From Edaphochlamys debaryana (lineage: Eukaryota; Chlorophyta; Chlorophyceae; Chlamydomonadales), in assembly GCA_016858145.1 (NCBI GenBank), contig JAEHOE010000006.1, forward strand, positions 1,054,001 through 1,118,000: a stretch of 64,000 bases of DNA. The letters run 5' to 3'. Positions 36,072-52,431 of this stretch are shown one piece after another; positions within the stretch are counted from its first letter, which is position 1, and each line of letters opens with the position of its first letter. The notes beneath the pieces are model-generated. The model had not been told where the DNA came from and did no database searches. It was given only the letters and a program-made list of their open reading frames with translations. The position numbers and the translations under genes are program-made.

Positions 36072-36421
36072 CGGAGCACCAGCTGAAGCAGGAGGAGCTG
36101 CGGCAGAGGGTGGAGCGGGCGCGGGAGGAGCAGCAGCTTGAGGCGCTGCAGCAGGCACACCGGCAGGAGAAGCGGAGGAACGAGGAGCTCAGTAGAGATG
36201 CGGGGCCGTCGACCGCGCCACGGCTCGACGAGCAGGGGGCTGGCGGGGGCATGACGTCAGAAGGCCGTGTGGGAGGTGGAACAGGACTGTCGCCTCAAGA
36301 GGCGCCAGGGGCAGGGCAGGCCCTCATGTCGCTACCGGCCCGAACGGTGAGCAGTGCTTTAGCCTCGGGCAGTGCAGCCGGCCCTGCCTGCTGGGTGGTG
36401 CCATGGACGGTGCACAGATGA
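36041..36421 (+). pseudogene. out-of-frame coiled-coil tail of cyclase C
   Basis: Read in another frame from the catalytic domain of copy C, this stretch encodes RAMLLGTLTRAMTEHQLKQE and a following charged helix, matching the C-terminal coiled coil of copy B, and stays open to a stop at 36421. A net indel between about 35974 and 36040 puts it out of frame. It is either a real truncation or a sequence error. Confidence 0.7.
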
Positions 36422-36782
36422 GCAGTGCTTTTGAACTGGCCTCACACGGTTTTGGCTGGCCCTGCAATGGCCATGTGAGCACTGCGCAATGCAATTATAT
36501 GATGGGCCGTGACTGTCATTAGCAACACATCCCTGGTTTGGTGGCATACTATGAGCGTGGGTGGGCGCCCTGCTGTACCGATGTGAGGTTGCCTGATCTT
36601 GCCTGAGCGGTGTCCGGTTACGGATCTGGGGCGCGTGTGCAGGCTAACGTAAGGTGGCTAGTGTATCTGGACTTCATGCGCTTGGGATTAGTTCACTTTG
36701 GGATTAAAATGGGTTACAACCGCACAGCTTACGATACACGCTGGCACGAGACGGCCTGCCATTAACTTGCGGATGTGTGGCG

Positions 36783-37235
36783 GTGAGCGGGGAAAGGAGG
36801 ATGGATCTTAGCATGAGCTCATTGAGCGGTATCGGGCAGCATTGGATGCAAAGCCCAGGGGAGGGAGGACACGGCCGGGCGGCGGGCGGCATTCGGAAGG
36901 GAGGATGAATCTTATTATGACGCTCATTGAGCGGTACCGGGCGGCTTTAGGAGCTATGCCCAGAGGAGGGAGGACACTGGCGGCGGTGGGCGGCATTTGG
37001 AACGGAGGCTGGATCTTCCTGTGGCGCTGGGCGGGCGGCTCTAGGAGCTCTGCACAGGGGAGGGAGGACACCGGCGGGCGGGCGGCGAGCGACACTGGGA
37101 AAGGCGTGTGGATCTTTGTGTGACGCGGCTTGACTGGTGGGCGGGCGGCTCTAGATCCCATGCCTAGAGGAACAAAGACACTGGCGGTGGGCGGGCGGCA
37201 TTCGGAAAGGAGGATGGATCTTTTCTCGACGGTGG
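36783..37235 (+). repeat. about 104-bp degenerate tandem repeat, 4 to 5 units
   Basis: The core ggatggatctt and its variants recur near 36799, 36902, 37009, 37109 and 37211. Between them come ttgagcggtaccgggcggct, a ggggagggaggacac segment and gcgggcggcattcgga. Spacing is about 100-107 bp. Units differ by substitutions and small indels, so the array is not young. Confidence 0.85.
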
Positions 37236-37876
37236 GCGGTCCGGGTGGCAGGCCCGGCCGTCGTATGTGGGAATACTTCTGGATTCAGGGCATGTCATGT
37301 CTGCCTAAAGGCGAGAAGATAGGTGCGCGCGGCTCGTGGCTGGCTTTGGGAGGGGCGGGGTTGCTGTAGGCTGAGCCTGGCTTAGCGATGATTGAGCGAC
37401 TGATTACTGTGTAGGGTTCCGATGTTGCGGGGATGCATGTTGGCAAGGGCACACGCCCAGCTGCCGCCTGCATTGGGCTGCATTGCGCTTTGCTTTAAGC
37501 CCAGCTGCCGCCTGCCGGTGGCAGCGCGTGTCGCTCGGTCCATCGTCTACCAACTGGTCCTCACGGGCAAGGTCCCTTCTGATTAGGGGTTGGCGTTGGT
37601 CTTCACATGCCGCTTGACGGCTCGAGGACCGCTTCTACTGTCATTATGGGGAAACTGAACACTCGGCGATGGCAAGCGCGCTGTATGTGTGCAGAGGTCT
37701 GTTGAGTGGGGCCACTGTGTCAAGGGGACGGCTGCTGCTGTGCCTGAGCACACAAGCACGCTGAGAGGCCATGCGAGGCTAATCGATCGGATCGTCTGGG
37801 GACTGGGGTGAGCTTCCCAATGCGTCAAGGTACTCCCACGTTGAGAGCCCTCCTCGGAACCCGCATGCATTTGGCC

Positions 37877-37881
37877 TTACA
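37877..37881 (-). terminator. possible TGTAA poly(A) signal of the DYRK gene
   Basis: Minus-strand TGTAA about 1.2 kb after the DYRK stop. It is the nearest such motif I noticed, but the distance would imply a long 3' UTR, so this is tentative. Confidence 0.25.
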
Positions 37882-38856
37882 CATACCGGTCGTGTGCGCT
37901 CAAGGCTCCCAGCTCCCAGCCGCCCCTGCCATACCACAACCGCACCGCCAACCGCCAACGGCCTGCCCGCATCAGCGAGCGCAACGCTCATGCGACAGTG
38001 CCCCTCCCACACATGCACTAATACTCTCCCCAACACTCTAGTAGACATGCGTCTCGGTAAGGCACTGAACTGGAGGGCCGGTCCCCCAGATTCCCCAGGC
38101 CAAATGGCTCCCCTTATGGACGCCATTAGTCCGATGCATCGCTGTGTGCTTTAGTAGGACTGAGTTCCCCCACGATCGCCTCCTCGGCGTCGCACTTTGG
38201 GGAATCCCAGGCCTCGATATTGAGAGGGAAGTGAGGAAGACACACAGGGCGGGGCGCCGACCAAGTCCGGTAGCCCCACCCAGGAAAGAAACGAAAGAGA
38301 GACGGCTACAACCCTGCGTCGCCCCATCAGCCTGCAGGGTACGATGCTCCGAACGAAGTCGTGTCGGCAACGCAGACAGCACAGGACTCCACCCCCTCGT
38401 GTGCACGCAAGTCCAAGACAGACAGTGGCCGCAGACCCCAAAGGCGCGGCAACACCGTATGCGCTAATCAGTCAGCAGCAGTCAGACTGTCCATGGGCGG
38501 GCCACAGTAAGCGCAATGCTCGCAGCGCTCTTGGCTCCGTCCGTCCGCACCGTCCAAGAAAGAAGATTGGAATACACGCGTCAATGCAAGGATACGTTGC
38601 CGCCCCAGACATTGAACCCTCCCGTCCAATCCAAGACAGTAACACACCCACAGTAGTACCCATGTGGTCAAAACTGCTGTCGGCCCAGCCCACACATGCC
38701 ACCTATGCCAGCACCTTTGCAAGGCAGGCCTCGACCCGTCCCGCGCTGACGTCCTCCGGTCAAGCGCGGGCAAAGCGGCACACGCGTCGGCAGTCTTTTC
38801 CTCCCGAAACTTATCGACCACGCTCCAACATGCCGGCGACATGTCTGGGAGCTCAA

Positions 38857-39004
38857 CCTCAGCTCAATGCCAGCAGTACCAGGAAAAGGCTTCAGGCTCC
38901 TGAGCCTGGCATACGCCACCGTCAGCAATGCAAGTATGCCCTCATCCCTCCCTCAATGCCAGTAGCCTCAGCTCAGCTCATTGCCAGCAGTACCAGGAAA
39001 AGGC
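38857..39004. repeat. short direct duplication in the DYRK 3' region
   Basis: The stretch starting cctcagctcaatgccagcag at 38857-38891 recurs at 38966-39004 with a 4-5-bp insertion and few changes. It lies just beyond the stop codon of the minus-strand kinase gene, probably in its 3' UTR. Confidence 0.75.
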
Positions 39005-39102
39005 TCGTGGCAGGGCGCAGCGTGCTGGGCGGATTCCGCCAGACACTTGCTGCCCGCCCGGCCCTCGCTCCACGCAGCGCTGGCAACCTCCCCCCCGTAT
39101 CA

Positions 39103-44444
<5,342 letters not shown>

Positions 44445-45187
44445 TTCCGAGGTCCGCAAGCCTCGAGCTCACGCTGCACAGGTCATGACTTCGTAACGCG
44501 CCTGCGCTCGGGCCTGCTCCCCAGCTCCAAAGCGACCGCGCCCCGTCCTTCAGGCGACCGGTGCGCTAGGCCGGGCAGCTTGCTAGCGCTGAGCTCCTTC
44601 GCCTCCTATGCCGCTATATTCAAAGGCCGATGAGACCCGAGCATGAAGGAGTGCTCCAGCACCTCAAAACTCGAGGGCCAAGCGTCGGCCCTCGCTCTGC
44701 CCGACAGCGCCCTCTAAGCGTCGAGCCTTTGTGGTGCTTGTTATCCTAGTCTACTTCTTATGATTCCAGCTTCAGCCCCGGCAGTGCGCTTGTGACTCGT
44801 CACGGCCCAAAATGTTTGTCAAGCTCGGGGAGCTGCGGGTGAGGTGCAATGGGTGGAGGTGATGTGTAGAGACTGTGGTTCAAAGCATGTGCGCGTCAGA
44901 GTGAGGCAGTGGTACTTCCGTCCTACAAGCCCTTGCAGCCTCGTCACCACGAAGCCGTAGTCGCGCGACCCAGCCATCGCCTCAGCACCCCGGGGGCTCA
45001 AGTGGCATAGTCCACATATGAAATGCCGGAAAACACACCGGAGGACCCGCGTGGGAAATGGTGTGGACCGATGTCCCGCCTCCCTGCGCGCCCATCCCGA
45101 CGCCCCGCAAACCCCACGCGACTCTGAAGGCCTTGAACGTTGGGTGGCGCTCCCAACCGATCCCAAGACACCTGAGTTGACCAGCGG
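44445..45187. other. intergenic region upstream of the DYRK gene
   Basis: About 740 bp between the DYRK start and the end of the truncated membrane-protein copy. It should include the DYRK promoter and 5' UTR. No TATA box or further exon was recognised. Confidence 0.4.
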
Positions 45188-46519
45188 TCAGGTGGCGCCT
45201 CTGTCGTCTGCTCCCGTGACACACCTCTTGGCCACGAGTCGGATACGTACGGACACGGCTGGGTACTCCTTCTCGGCCTCAGGGTCGGACCCTGGGCACA
45301 GCAGACAATCCAAGGGGGATGTACCGTGATGTACACACCGTCCGTGCCATCCGGTAAAGGGAGGGAGGCGGACTTGGTTCCAAGCTCCGTGCATTTATTG
45401 CCCTGCCCGCACAGAGAGGCAGCACAAGCCTCCGCTGCCCCGCAACTGGCTGTTGTTCCCGTTAGGGAGCGGTCACCCGAAGCTTCCCCTTCGCCTGCAC
45501 GGCCCGCAGAGGTCGCTGCCATGGAGGAGGATGCCCGCTCGTTGCGCTGTCGCACGCCCCACCGGAGCGGTGCCGTCAGCGCCACGCCGCCCCGACGCCG
45601 GCGGCGGCCCCACGGCGCCATGCCCAAGCACACCGCGGTGACCAGAGCCTGGCATTGCGATGGGGCACAATACCAGGTCAGAGGACGTTGCTAATAAGGG
45701 GCCTAGCACGAGTACCGTCTCGCCCCAGCCAGCATCCGCAGGACCCACTCCCCAGGCAGCCCGCCGCGGCCCCACGCACCTGGCGTGCCACCATGGAGAA
45801 GCGCCCCACCCCCAGCTGGTCGCCCCGCTGGTAGTAGACATGGGACATGACGCCCAGGCACAGCAGGTGCACGGCGCCGTTCACAGCCTCCAGCCAGCCC
45901 ACGGGGTCCTGCCGGAGCCACGTGGCACGCGCGGGCGGGCGGGTGTCAAGGAGCGCAGACCCCGGCCTCCGTCCCTGTTCGGAACTGGTAAAGTTCCTGC
46001 AAGCATGACTTCTGCACCGGTCTGCACTTCTAGCTTTGAGTGCCAGGCGTTCTGGCCTGGGCCCACCCGTCGACAGCAGGGCTGCAGCCCGCATCCCATC
46101 CCTCCCCAGTCCCGAAGGCCCCGCCCCGCTGCCCCCCCGCCCACCGGGTCCGTGAAGAACTGCACTAGATCCAGGAAGGGCGCGAAGCTGCCGAAGTACC
46201 ACCTCGCGTGCCAGGAGGGCGGCGGGCAGCCCATGGCCACGGCGTACACGGCACCCGTGAGCCGGCACGTGTGCGTGATCAGCCGGCCGACGGGCGTGTA
46301 GGCGCGGGAGGGCAGCACGTGCGCCAGCGTCATCCTCACGAGGGCCAGCACGTAGGCGAAGGACACCCACTTGTCGAGCGACAGGCGGCACTGGTCGGCC
46401 AGGGCCTGGGGCTCGTGGCTGAGGATGTAGCCAGGGGACGGGGCCTCGGGCTGGAGCTGGACCTTCCTAGGACGGACCCCTTGGGCGTCTGCAGGGTCCG
46501 AGCCAGCGCACCCTGACAT
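45188..46519 (-). pseudogene. truncated inverted copy of the 1,406-residue membrane-protein gene
   Basis: This minus-strand copy matches the first 3.1 exons of the gene at 52432, introns included. Exon blocks: 46519-46145, 45908-45780, 45648-45477, 45291-45188. Shared protein includes CRLSLDKWVSFAYVLALVR, GRLITHTCRLTGAVYAVAMG and DPVGWLEAVNGAVHLLCLGV. The first transmembrane segment is missing: PEAPSPG joins directly to YILSHEPQ. After GSDPEAEKEY the sequence diverges and stops. Frame and splice sites are otherwise open, so a short protein of about 250 residues with three or four membrane segments could still be made. I call it a pseudogene because it lacks over 80% of the parent protein. Confidence 0.75.
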
Positions 46520-46926
46520 CAGCAGGAAGCCGTAAGGGTGCCGGTCATTGGCCCGGGGATAAGGCGAGGGGGGGCTCCAGGGTCGGGGCGCGTGAAGTGC
46601 CTCCGGGAAGCGGGGAGCCGGGGACCCCCACCCCCAAAGCCTGACCGACAGCTGTGCAGCTGTCGGCACCCGCATGGGGAAGGGCCCCCTTACGTTCAGC
46701 GCAGCTTTGCTTGCCCCCCACCAATTCCTCCTTGTTAGACACAGATAAACGAACCGTGACGGGCCATACCGCAGTCCCCACGCCTTCTGTTCTGCATTTC
46801 TGACCATCAAGAGCTTCTGCACCAAGCCAAACTTGAGACAACCTGCTGAACTTCTGCACTCTGGAGCTAACCTAGACACCTAGCGGGGCGAGGCGGGGCG
46901 ACGCCCGCAGCGCCCCGAGAAATTCC
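46520..46926. promoter_or_regulatory. 5' region of AP-4 mu, divergent from the truncated copy
   Basis: About 400 bp upstream of the AP-4 mu start. A minus-strand ORF extends through most of it but has no recognisable content. The promoter role is inferred from position. Confidence 0.4.
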
Positions 46927-48958
46927 ATGATTTCCCAGTTCTACATTCTCTCGCCTCGAGGCGACGTGATCATTAGGAAGGACTACCTAGGAGACGTGCC
47001 CAGGACTAGCTCTGAAGTATTCTTCCGCAACTCCAAATTTTGGAAGGAGGGCGATGGCGAGGCACCGCCGGTCTTCAACGTGGACGGGGTGACTTACCTG
47101 CACATCAAGGAGGGCGGCGTCCAGCTCGTGGCCACGACACGGGCGAACCTATCCCCCTCCTTTGTGCTGGAGTTCCTTCGGCGAATCTGCACGATCGTCA
47201 AGGACTACTGCGGCTTCCTCAGCGAGGATGCTATCCGGAAGAATGTGGTGCTGGTCTATGAGCTGCTGGATGAGGTGGTGGACTATGGCTTCCCCCAGAG
47301 CACAGCCACGGAGACGCTGAAGCAGTTCGTCGTCAACGAGCCCACGGTAGTTGCGCCGGCATACTACCAGGCGAAGCCCCTGTTCAGCCTCAACAAGGGG
47401 CCTACGGGGGTTTTCAAGAGTGTGCTGGAGACGACACGGACGGACGGGAAGCGGCGGGACGAAATCTTCGTGGATGTTGTGGAGCGCATCACCTGGTAAG
47501 CTTGCCCGTCGGGAGCGGCAAGGGGTCGTCGGGTACGCGTGCTTGGGGGGAGGGGGGGTCTGTGGCCGGCCGGCAAAGAACGGCACACCTCGAGGAGGCC
47601 AGATGCTGGGGTACCGGGCCCACGGCCGTCACGCAAGGGCGGTGGTTCATGAGGGGGATTGGCATAGGGCATTGGGGGAATGTGCCTGTCATGCAGCCAA
47701 TGGGGTATGCCGGGGCGTGTGGTGCCTTAGATCCTGTGCTTGACGTATTTCATGGTCCCTTCCGGGCTTTCGAGCTTCTCCTGGCGGTCTCGGGTTGGGC
47801 TGATTCGGCAGTGAAAGGCCGCAAGCGGGGCAAGGCGTGCCGGTCCTCATGGTTTGAAGACCGATGCCATGAGACCTCGGGGCAAGACCAGGGGGGGCTA
47901 ATCTGCAAGGCCGAGGCGGGCACCGGGAGCCACACCGGCCGCCTGCTGGCCCTGCCAACCAACAGCTGTATCGCTTCTCGGGGCGTTCGAAACAGGCAGC
48001 GAGCGTGGCCTCACGGTCACCACCGTGTGCCTAAGCCATGTAGCTAGTACGGAGGTTAAGCCACTTCACCTTTGCTCGGTGGCCTCTGACGACGTTAACT
48101 TTGCTTCTCCCGCTCCCGCGCCTCCCTCCCTGCCCCCACAGCACCTTCAACGCCAGCGGCTACATCGCCTCGGCGCAGGTGGACGGGGCTGTGCAGATCA
48201 AGTCCTACCTGGCGGGCAACCCGCCCATCAAGATCAAGCTCAACGACGACCTGCTCATCGGCAAGCGGGATGCGCCGTACGGTCTGGACGCGCGTTCGTC
48301 CGAGGGGCACACTGTCGTACTGGACGACTGCAACTTCCACGAGGTGGCCAACCTGGACTCGTTCGACGTGGACCGCACCATCTCCCTCGTGCCGCCCGAC
48401 GGCGAATTTGCGCTGATGAACTACCGCACCACGCACGGCTTCAAGCCGCCCTTCCGGCTGCACGTGTCCGTGGACGCCGACCCCAACAGCGAGTACAAGG
48501 CCGTGGTCACGCTCAAGCTGTGGTGCGAGGTGCCGGCGGACAAGTCGGCCAGCGGGCTGGAGGTGGAGGTGCCCACGCCGCGCTACGTGCAGCGCGTGCA
48601 CTGCGACCTGTCGGACGCGCACGCCAGCGGCGGCAAGGGCGGGCCGGCGGGCGGCGGCGTGGCGCAGCAGGCCTGGGACTACAACGAGAAGGGCCACCTG
48701 CTGCGCTGGAAGTTCAAGAAGTGCCCGGGCGGCTCCGAGTACACGCTGCGCGCGCGGCTGACGCTGGAGAAGCCGTACGGCGCGTCCCTGCGCAGCGAGA
48801 TCGGGCCCGTGAACCTGCGCTTTACCATTCCCATGCACTCCGCCTCGCGGATTGCACTCAAGTACCTGCAGATCCTGAAGAAGGCGGACAAGAACTACAA
48901 CCCCTACCGCTGGGTGCGCTACGTCACCTCCTCCAACTCGTACACCTTCCGCACTTGA
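46927..48958 (+). CDS. AP4M1: AP-4 adaptor complex subunit mu
   Basis: Predicted 461-residue medium subunit of the AP-4 coat, which sorts cargo at the trans-Golgi network by binding tyrosine-type signals. Two exons, 46927-47495 and 48142-48958, join within a Cys codon (ERIT-C-TFNASGYI). Residues 1-140 form the longin-like domain: MISQFYILSPRGDVIIRKDY, FFRNSKFWKEGDGEAPPVFN, LVATTRANLSPSFVLEFLRR and VLVYELLDEVVDYGFPQST. Residues about 190-461 form the mu homology domain. The wording FKFWKE-GEAPPVFNVDGV separates AP-4 mu from AP-1 to AP-3 mu subunits. Length fits the family (about 450). The C-terminus YNPYRWVRYVTSSNSYTFRT is typical. A single intron is unusual compared with neighbouring genes. 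Confidence 0.95.
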
Positions 48959-49170
48959 GGCGGCAGCTGCGTGCATGGTGCTGGTGGTCGGGGCCCTAGG
49001 ACGGGTTGCTCGGCGGCGGGGCACGTGCGAAGGGGCTAGATGAGCTTGTGGGCCTGGATCGGTACATGTGGGCCTGAACAGGTCCAGCGTCCAGCGACTT
49101 GTTTACTGCAATTGTGGGCGCGACGCGGCCTAGCTTCGCACGGCGTGCATGGTGTTGTATGGCACCTGCC

Positions 49171-49175
49171 TGTAA
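49171..49175 (+). terminator. TGTAA poly(A) signal of AP-4 mu
   Basis: TGTAA 213 nt after the stop codon, on the coding strand, at a distance usual for chlorophycean genes. Confidence 0.6.
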
Positions 49176-49669
49176 GCGGCCAAGGCCTGAGGCCACGCGG
49201 GTTGGCGCTGGGAAGCATACCTTTCGGGCTTAGGCTGGTGGTTGGCGGGAGGAGGCGAGGGGGCTTCCAGTTGTGTTGCTGTGCTGAGCCTGCTCGCAAA
49301 CGAACTCTGTGACGAGGGTGGGGTCGTGCTGGCCGGGGTTCGGCATCACGATGACGCTGGCTGACTGGGACGCAGGGACCTCGGTTGTACGAGAGGTGGG
49401 ACGTGGCGTGAGACGCACATTAGTCGTCAGTGTGGCAGCTGTGTTGACGAGCTACAGCTGGCGGGGAGGCGTCTACGGGCTGTACTCACAGGTTGATATG
49501 GGGTGGGCTAGCGCAGTGTGGTTGAAGCTCCCTGCAGCTCTGTGAGTCTTCAGACTCTGAATTGTACCGGGCGCCCATATTTGCCAAGTCCTGGGCGGCT
49601 GGGTGACGGGTGTCCTCACACCTTACTTGTCCGCGCGAGGTCTCAGACGCGGACTCGGCCAGACGTCAC

Positions 49670-49674
49670 TTACA
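49670..49674 (-). terminator. TGTAA poly(A) signal of the small membrane-protein gene
   Basis: Plus-strand ttaca, minus-strand TGTAA, about 227 nt after the minus-strand stop at 49901-49903. Confidence 0.6.
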
Positions 49675-49900
49675 TCAGCTGCATCCACCCTCACACCTCC
49701 CCGGTCACCATCACAGCGCATCGGTTGCGGTCGCGGTCATGCACACATGCTAGTCCCGGTATACACATCAGAGTCACTTGGTGTGGGGCCTTGCACCCGC
49801 CGCCTCAGGCATACAATCAGAGCTCCCATTCCAACATGCCGTTTCCCTGCCCCAGATCACCGTCCTTCCTTCGTCTATAACCCTGGCGCTATGAACCCGC

Positions 49901-51553
49901 TCAAAAGTTTGAGGGCTGGTACTGCGACGGCGCGTACTTCTGCTCCATGGCGGAGGGCGCCGAAGACCCCATCTGCAGGGAGGGACACAAGGCCGCAGGG
50001 TACACAGCGGTCAGACGGTCGCAAGGCAAGGCCGTCGAGCTTTGACCTCCGGTGCAGGGACAAGGTCCTAGCTCACCTGGAGAGATAGAGGCGGGTTCGA
50101 CCCAGGGCCGGTTCCCAGCGGCGTGCCAGCTGCGCCCAGCCCCACGAAGATAATCTGGTGGGAAGGGAGAGGCTGCGTGCGTAAGCCCTGCTTGCCATGT
50201 ACTGTATGTCATGTTACGCGAGGCTCGCGGGCCCCGCAACAGGACCCCTTCATGCCCTTGCTCTTGCTTTATGCCCTTGACACGAGTGTCCCTGTGCCCC
50301 CCTAAGTATGCCAGAGTGCCAGTGCCGCATGCCCACGGGCACTGAGTCAACACTGACCAGCGCAAAGTTGGTGATGCAGAGCAGAACCGCGCCTGCAGCA
50401 GCCGCGTTGTACGCGTCTGCGGAGGAACATCGCCGAACAGCAGTTCAAAGTCCGACCATGGATAGGTACAAGCAATACTGTCGCCAGGCGGCATCGCAAC
50501 TACGCAAGCGCCGACCCTCATTATGCCAGAAACCAACCCACATCGTTCCCACCTCACAGCCGAGGCTCCCCGCCTGCCCTGCACTTACCCCCCTGATAAT
50601 CGTTGAGCGTGTGGCCCGCTGCGATGAACGAGTTAGTGATAAAGTCCTTGGCCTGCAGCAGCCGTCAGGGGTCCGCAATCAGCGACTCGTGAGCCAGCAA
50701 GCAAAGGTGCAACGCCTCGTACCTCTCCGCTTGCGAACCCCCATGCACTTTCCCGGGCAACTTGCACAAACCGGGTTCACCGAGAACTCACCGTCAGGGT
50801 GAGCAGCACGGTCACCATAGCCAGGTAGGTGAGGTAGATCTGGCGAGCACGCTCAAAGGCCGTCGTGAAGCTGAGGAATGGTGCGGCGACATACCGTATC
50901 GGGGCGGTGGGGCAAGTCAAATCAGCGGCGGCAGCACTATACATGCTAGGAGATAGCATAGATCCGCCTAGCAAGCCTATACCCCATCTTAGTGCACGCA
51001 CCAGGTCAGGAGCATGATAAGCAGAAGGATGAACTCAAACCAAATGCTCCACCTGCAGCGGAGTTTGCGAGTGACCGTCAGGACCGGAAGAGCGGTATCG
51101 GGGCCCCACGGCTCCGGTCCCCTGTCAGGATACCACCGTCGCACATGCGGCTTCAAAACAGCCTTAAGACCAATGCGCAACCAGTCCGCGTACCAGTTGA
51201 GCTGGTACGTATCGGCGCAGAAGCTTTTGGGCGCGTCGTTGGGGCGAGGCTGCTTCAAACCTGAAGGTACGGGCATGGCTTAGGATCTGGGAAAGAAGCA
51301 AAGCACTGGCACCACTATGCCGTCACCGCATCCCAGGGCATGCTTACAGAAGTTGGTTGCAGCCGCCAGGCCTCCAAGAGCAACCACTACACGGGTTAAA
51401 GGGTAAGAAGCGGGAGTGCGTTGATTCGCGGAGGAAAGCTCGCTTGCCAGCCAATAGTGCACAACCACCTGCGCCTAATCACGACTCACCCCAGCTCAGC
51501 AGTCCGAAGAAAAGCAGGAAGAGCCCGACGGGGTGTATGTGGAGTCTTGCCAT
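49901..51553 (-). CDS. small polytopic membrane protein, function unknown
   Basis: About 265 residues in eight exons: 51553-51490, 51468-51348, 51260-51002, 50870-50792, 50652-50589, 50416-50358, 50154-50077, 49972-49901. Exons 3-8 join in phase. I recognise no family. Hydrophobic segments are the N-terminus (starts MARLHIHPVGLFLLFFGLLS), VVVALGGLAAATNF, IWFEFILLLIMLLTW, IYLTYLAMVTVLLTLT and GAVLLCITNFALIIFVGLG, so four or five membrane spans are likely. Between them lies a polar segment with NWYADWLRIGLKAVLKPHVR and RWYPDRG. The C-terminus is short and polar (YAPSQYQPSNF). The phase between exons 1 and 2 does not fit the frame preferred in exon 2 (VVHYWLAS), so the 5' end is uncertain. A later AG|C acceptor for exon 3 is the alternative. 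Confidence 0.65.
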
Positions 51554-52431
51554 CGTGAGGAGTCCCTAAGCTTGTTTCCTGAAGGGGGGGGGCAGGGTTG
51601 TCGGAGGTGTCGGCAGGGTCCGTCAGGCGTCACAATTTCCACCGAACAGCGCCACCCCACGCCGCTCTTCATCAAGACTGGCTAGGGCGGAGGGCTCCGT
51701 TTACACGCGTGCACGCAGACCATGGTTGCAAGGCGAAGCTTGCGGAAGCGAGGGGTATCAGCCTCCTGGGCAGGCGATGGCTCCGACGGACAGCTACGTA
51801 TCACTGTGCCCTAGAATAGAGCTCCGGAAGCGGGTCAACGGCGCCACCTCCCGCGCGATTGGCTTCATGGCGAGGCAAGGCTGTCGCTGCGGAAGCTCGG
51901 CTCCTGGTTGTTTAGTCCTCGCGAGCCGGTAGATCGCGTGATCACGACTCACCCAGCCAGAAAGAGCTCACAACACGGAGAGGGAGCTTGGAGTCCGGCC
52001 TGAAGTCTCGCGCCACACGCTGTGAGTTAGAGGTGCGTCCGTGCAGTTGGTTATAGTCTTTGGTGCGCTGGGTTATGCGGTCCGCTGCGGGTTGGTTCGG
52101 GGGCTCCATGAAATGGGAATACGGTTCAATCTCGCCGGTGCGTCGCGTTCAGGAACTCCGGGCGCAAACAACATTTCCCATCGTTAACGCCTTGCCCAAC
52201 CAACAAATGATAGTAACCTGAAACGCTCCCAAGTGTGCCACTGAAGGGCCGCATTCGGCTGAGCGGGCGCTTGTTGAGGAAGCGCCAGCATCCCGTCTTA
52301 CCTGACCTCTGTGTGTGGCTGGCACCGCTGTTAAGCATCCGCAGCGCTGGTCTCGTGGTGCCCGCGCAGTCGAGTCGGGAGCGCCTGTCGGATGGCCGGC
52401 CCGAACGCCTGAGGCCCTACCCGAGCTCCCT
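51554..52431. promoter_or_regulatory. divergent intergenic region between two membrane-protein genes
   Basis: About 880 bp between divergent starts at 51553 (-) and 52432 (+). It should contain both promoters. An open frame extends upstream of 52432 but lacks an ATG, so it is probably 5' UTR. Nothing else was recognised. Confidence 0.4.

Larger units (their letters stand above)
36422..39102. other. non-coding region between cyclase C and the DYRK gene
   Basis: About 2.7 kb with no convincing exon on either strand. It holds a roughly 104-bp minisatellite (36783-37235), a short direct repeat of cccagctgccgcctgc near 37450 and 37500, a candidate poly(A) signal for the DYRK gene, and a 35-40-bp direct duplication close to the DYRK stop. 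Long ORFs such as 38344-39330 are antisense or UTR shadows. Confidence 0.5.
48959..49900. other. 3' regions of the convergent AP-4 mu and small membrane-protein genes
   Basis: About 940 bp between two convergent stops. Candidate poly(A) signals are present for both genes, at 49171 (+) and 49670 (-), leaving a roughly 500-bp spacer in which I see nothing. Confidence 0.6.

Noticed and set aside
36842..37123. Plus-strand ORF with repeated RGGRT and WIF motifs
   Set aside because: The periodicity comes from the 104-bp DNA minisatellite; no start context or splice sites support coding.
36783..37235. CRISPR-like array
   Set aside because: The units are about 104 bp, degenerate and without constant short repeats and unique spacers, in a eukaryotic genome.
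52315..52431. Upstream in-frame extension of the 1,406-residue protein
   Set aside because: The extension would start at GTG, not ATG; the first ATG in frame is at 52432.
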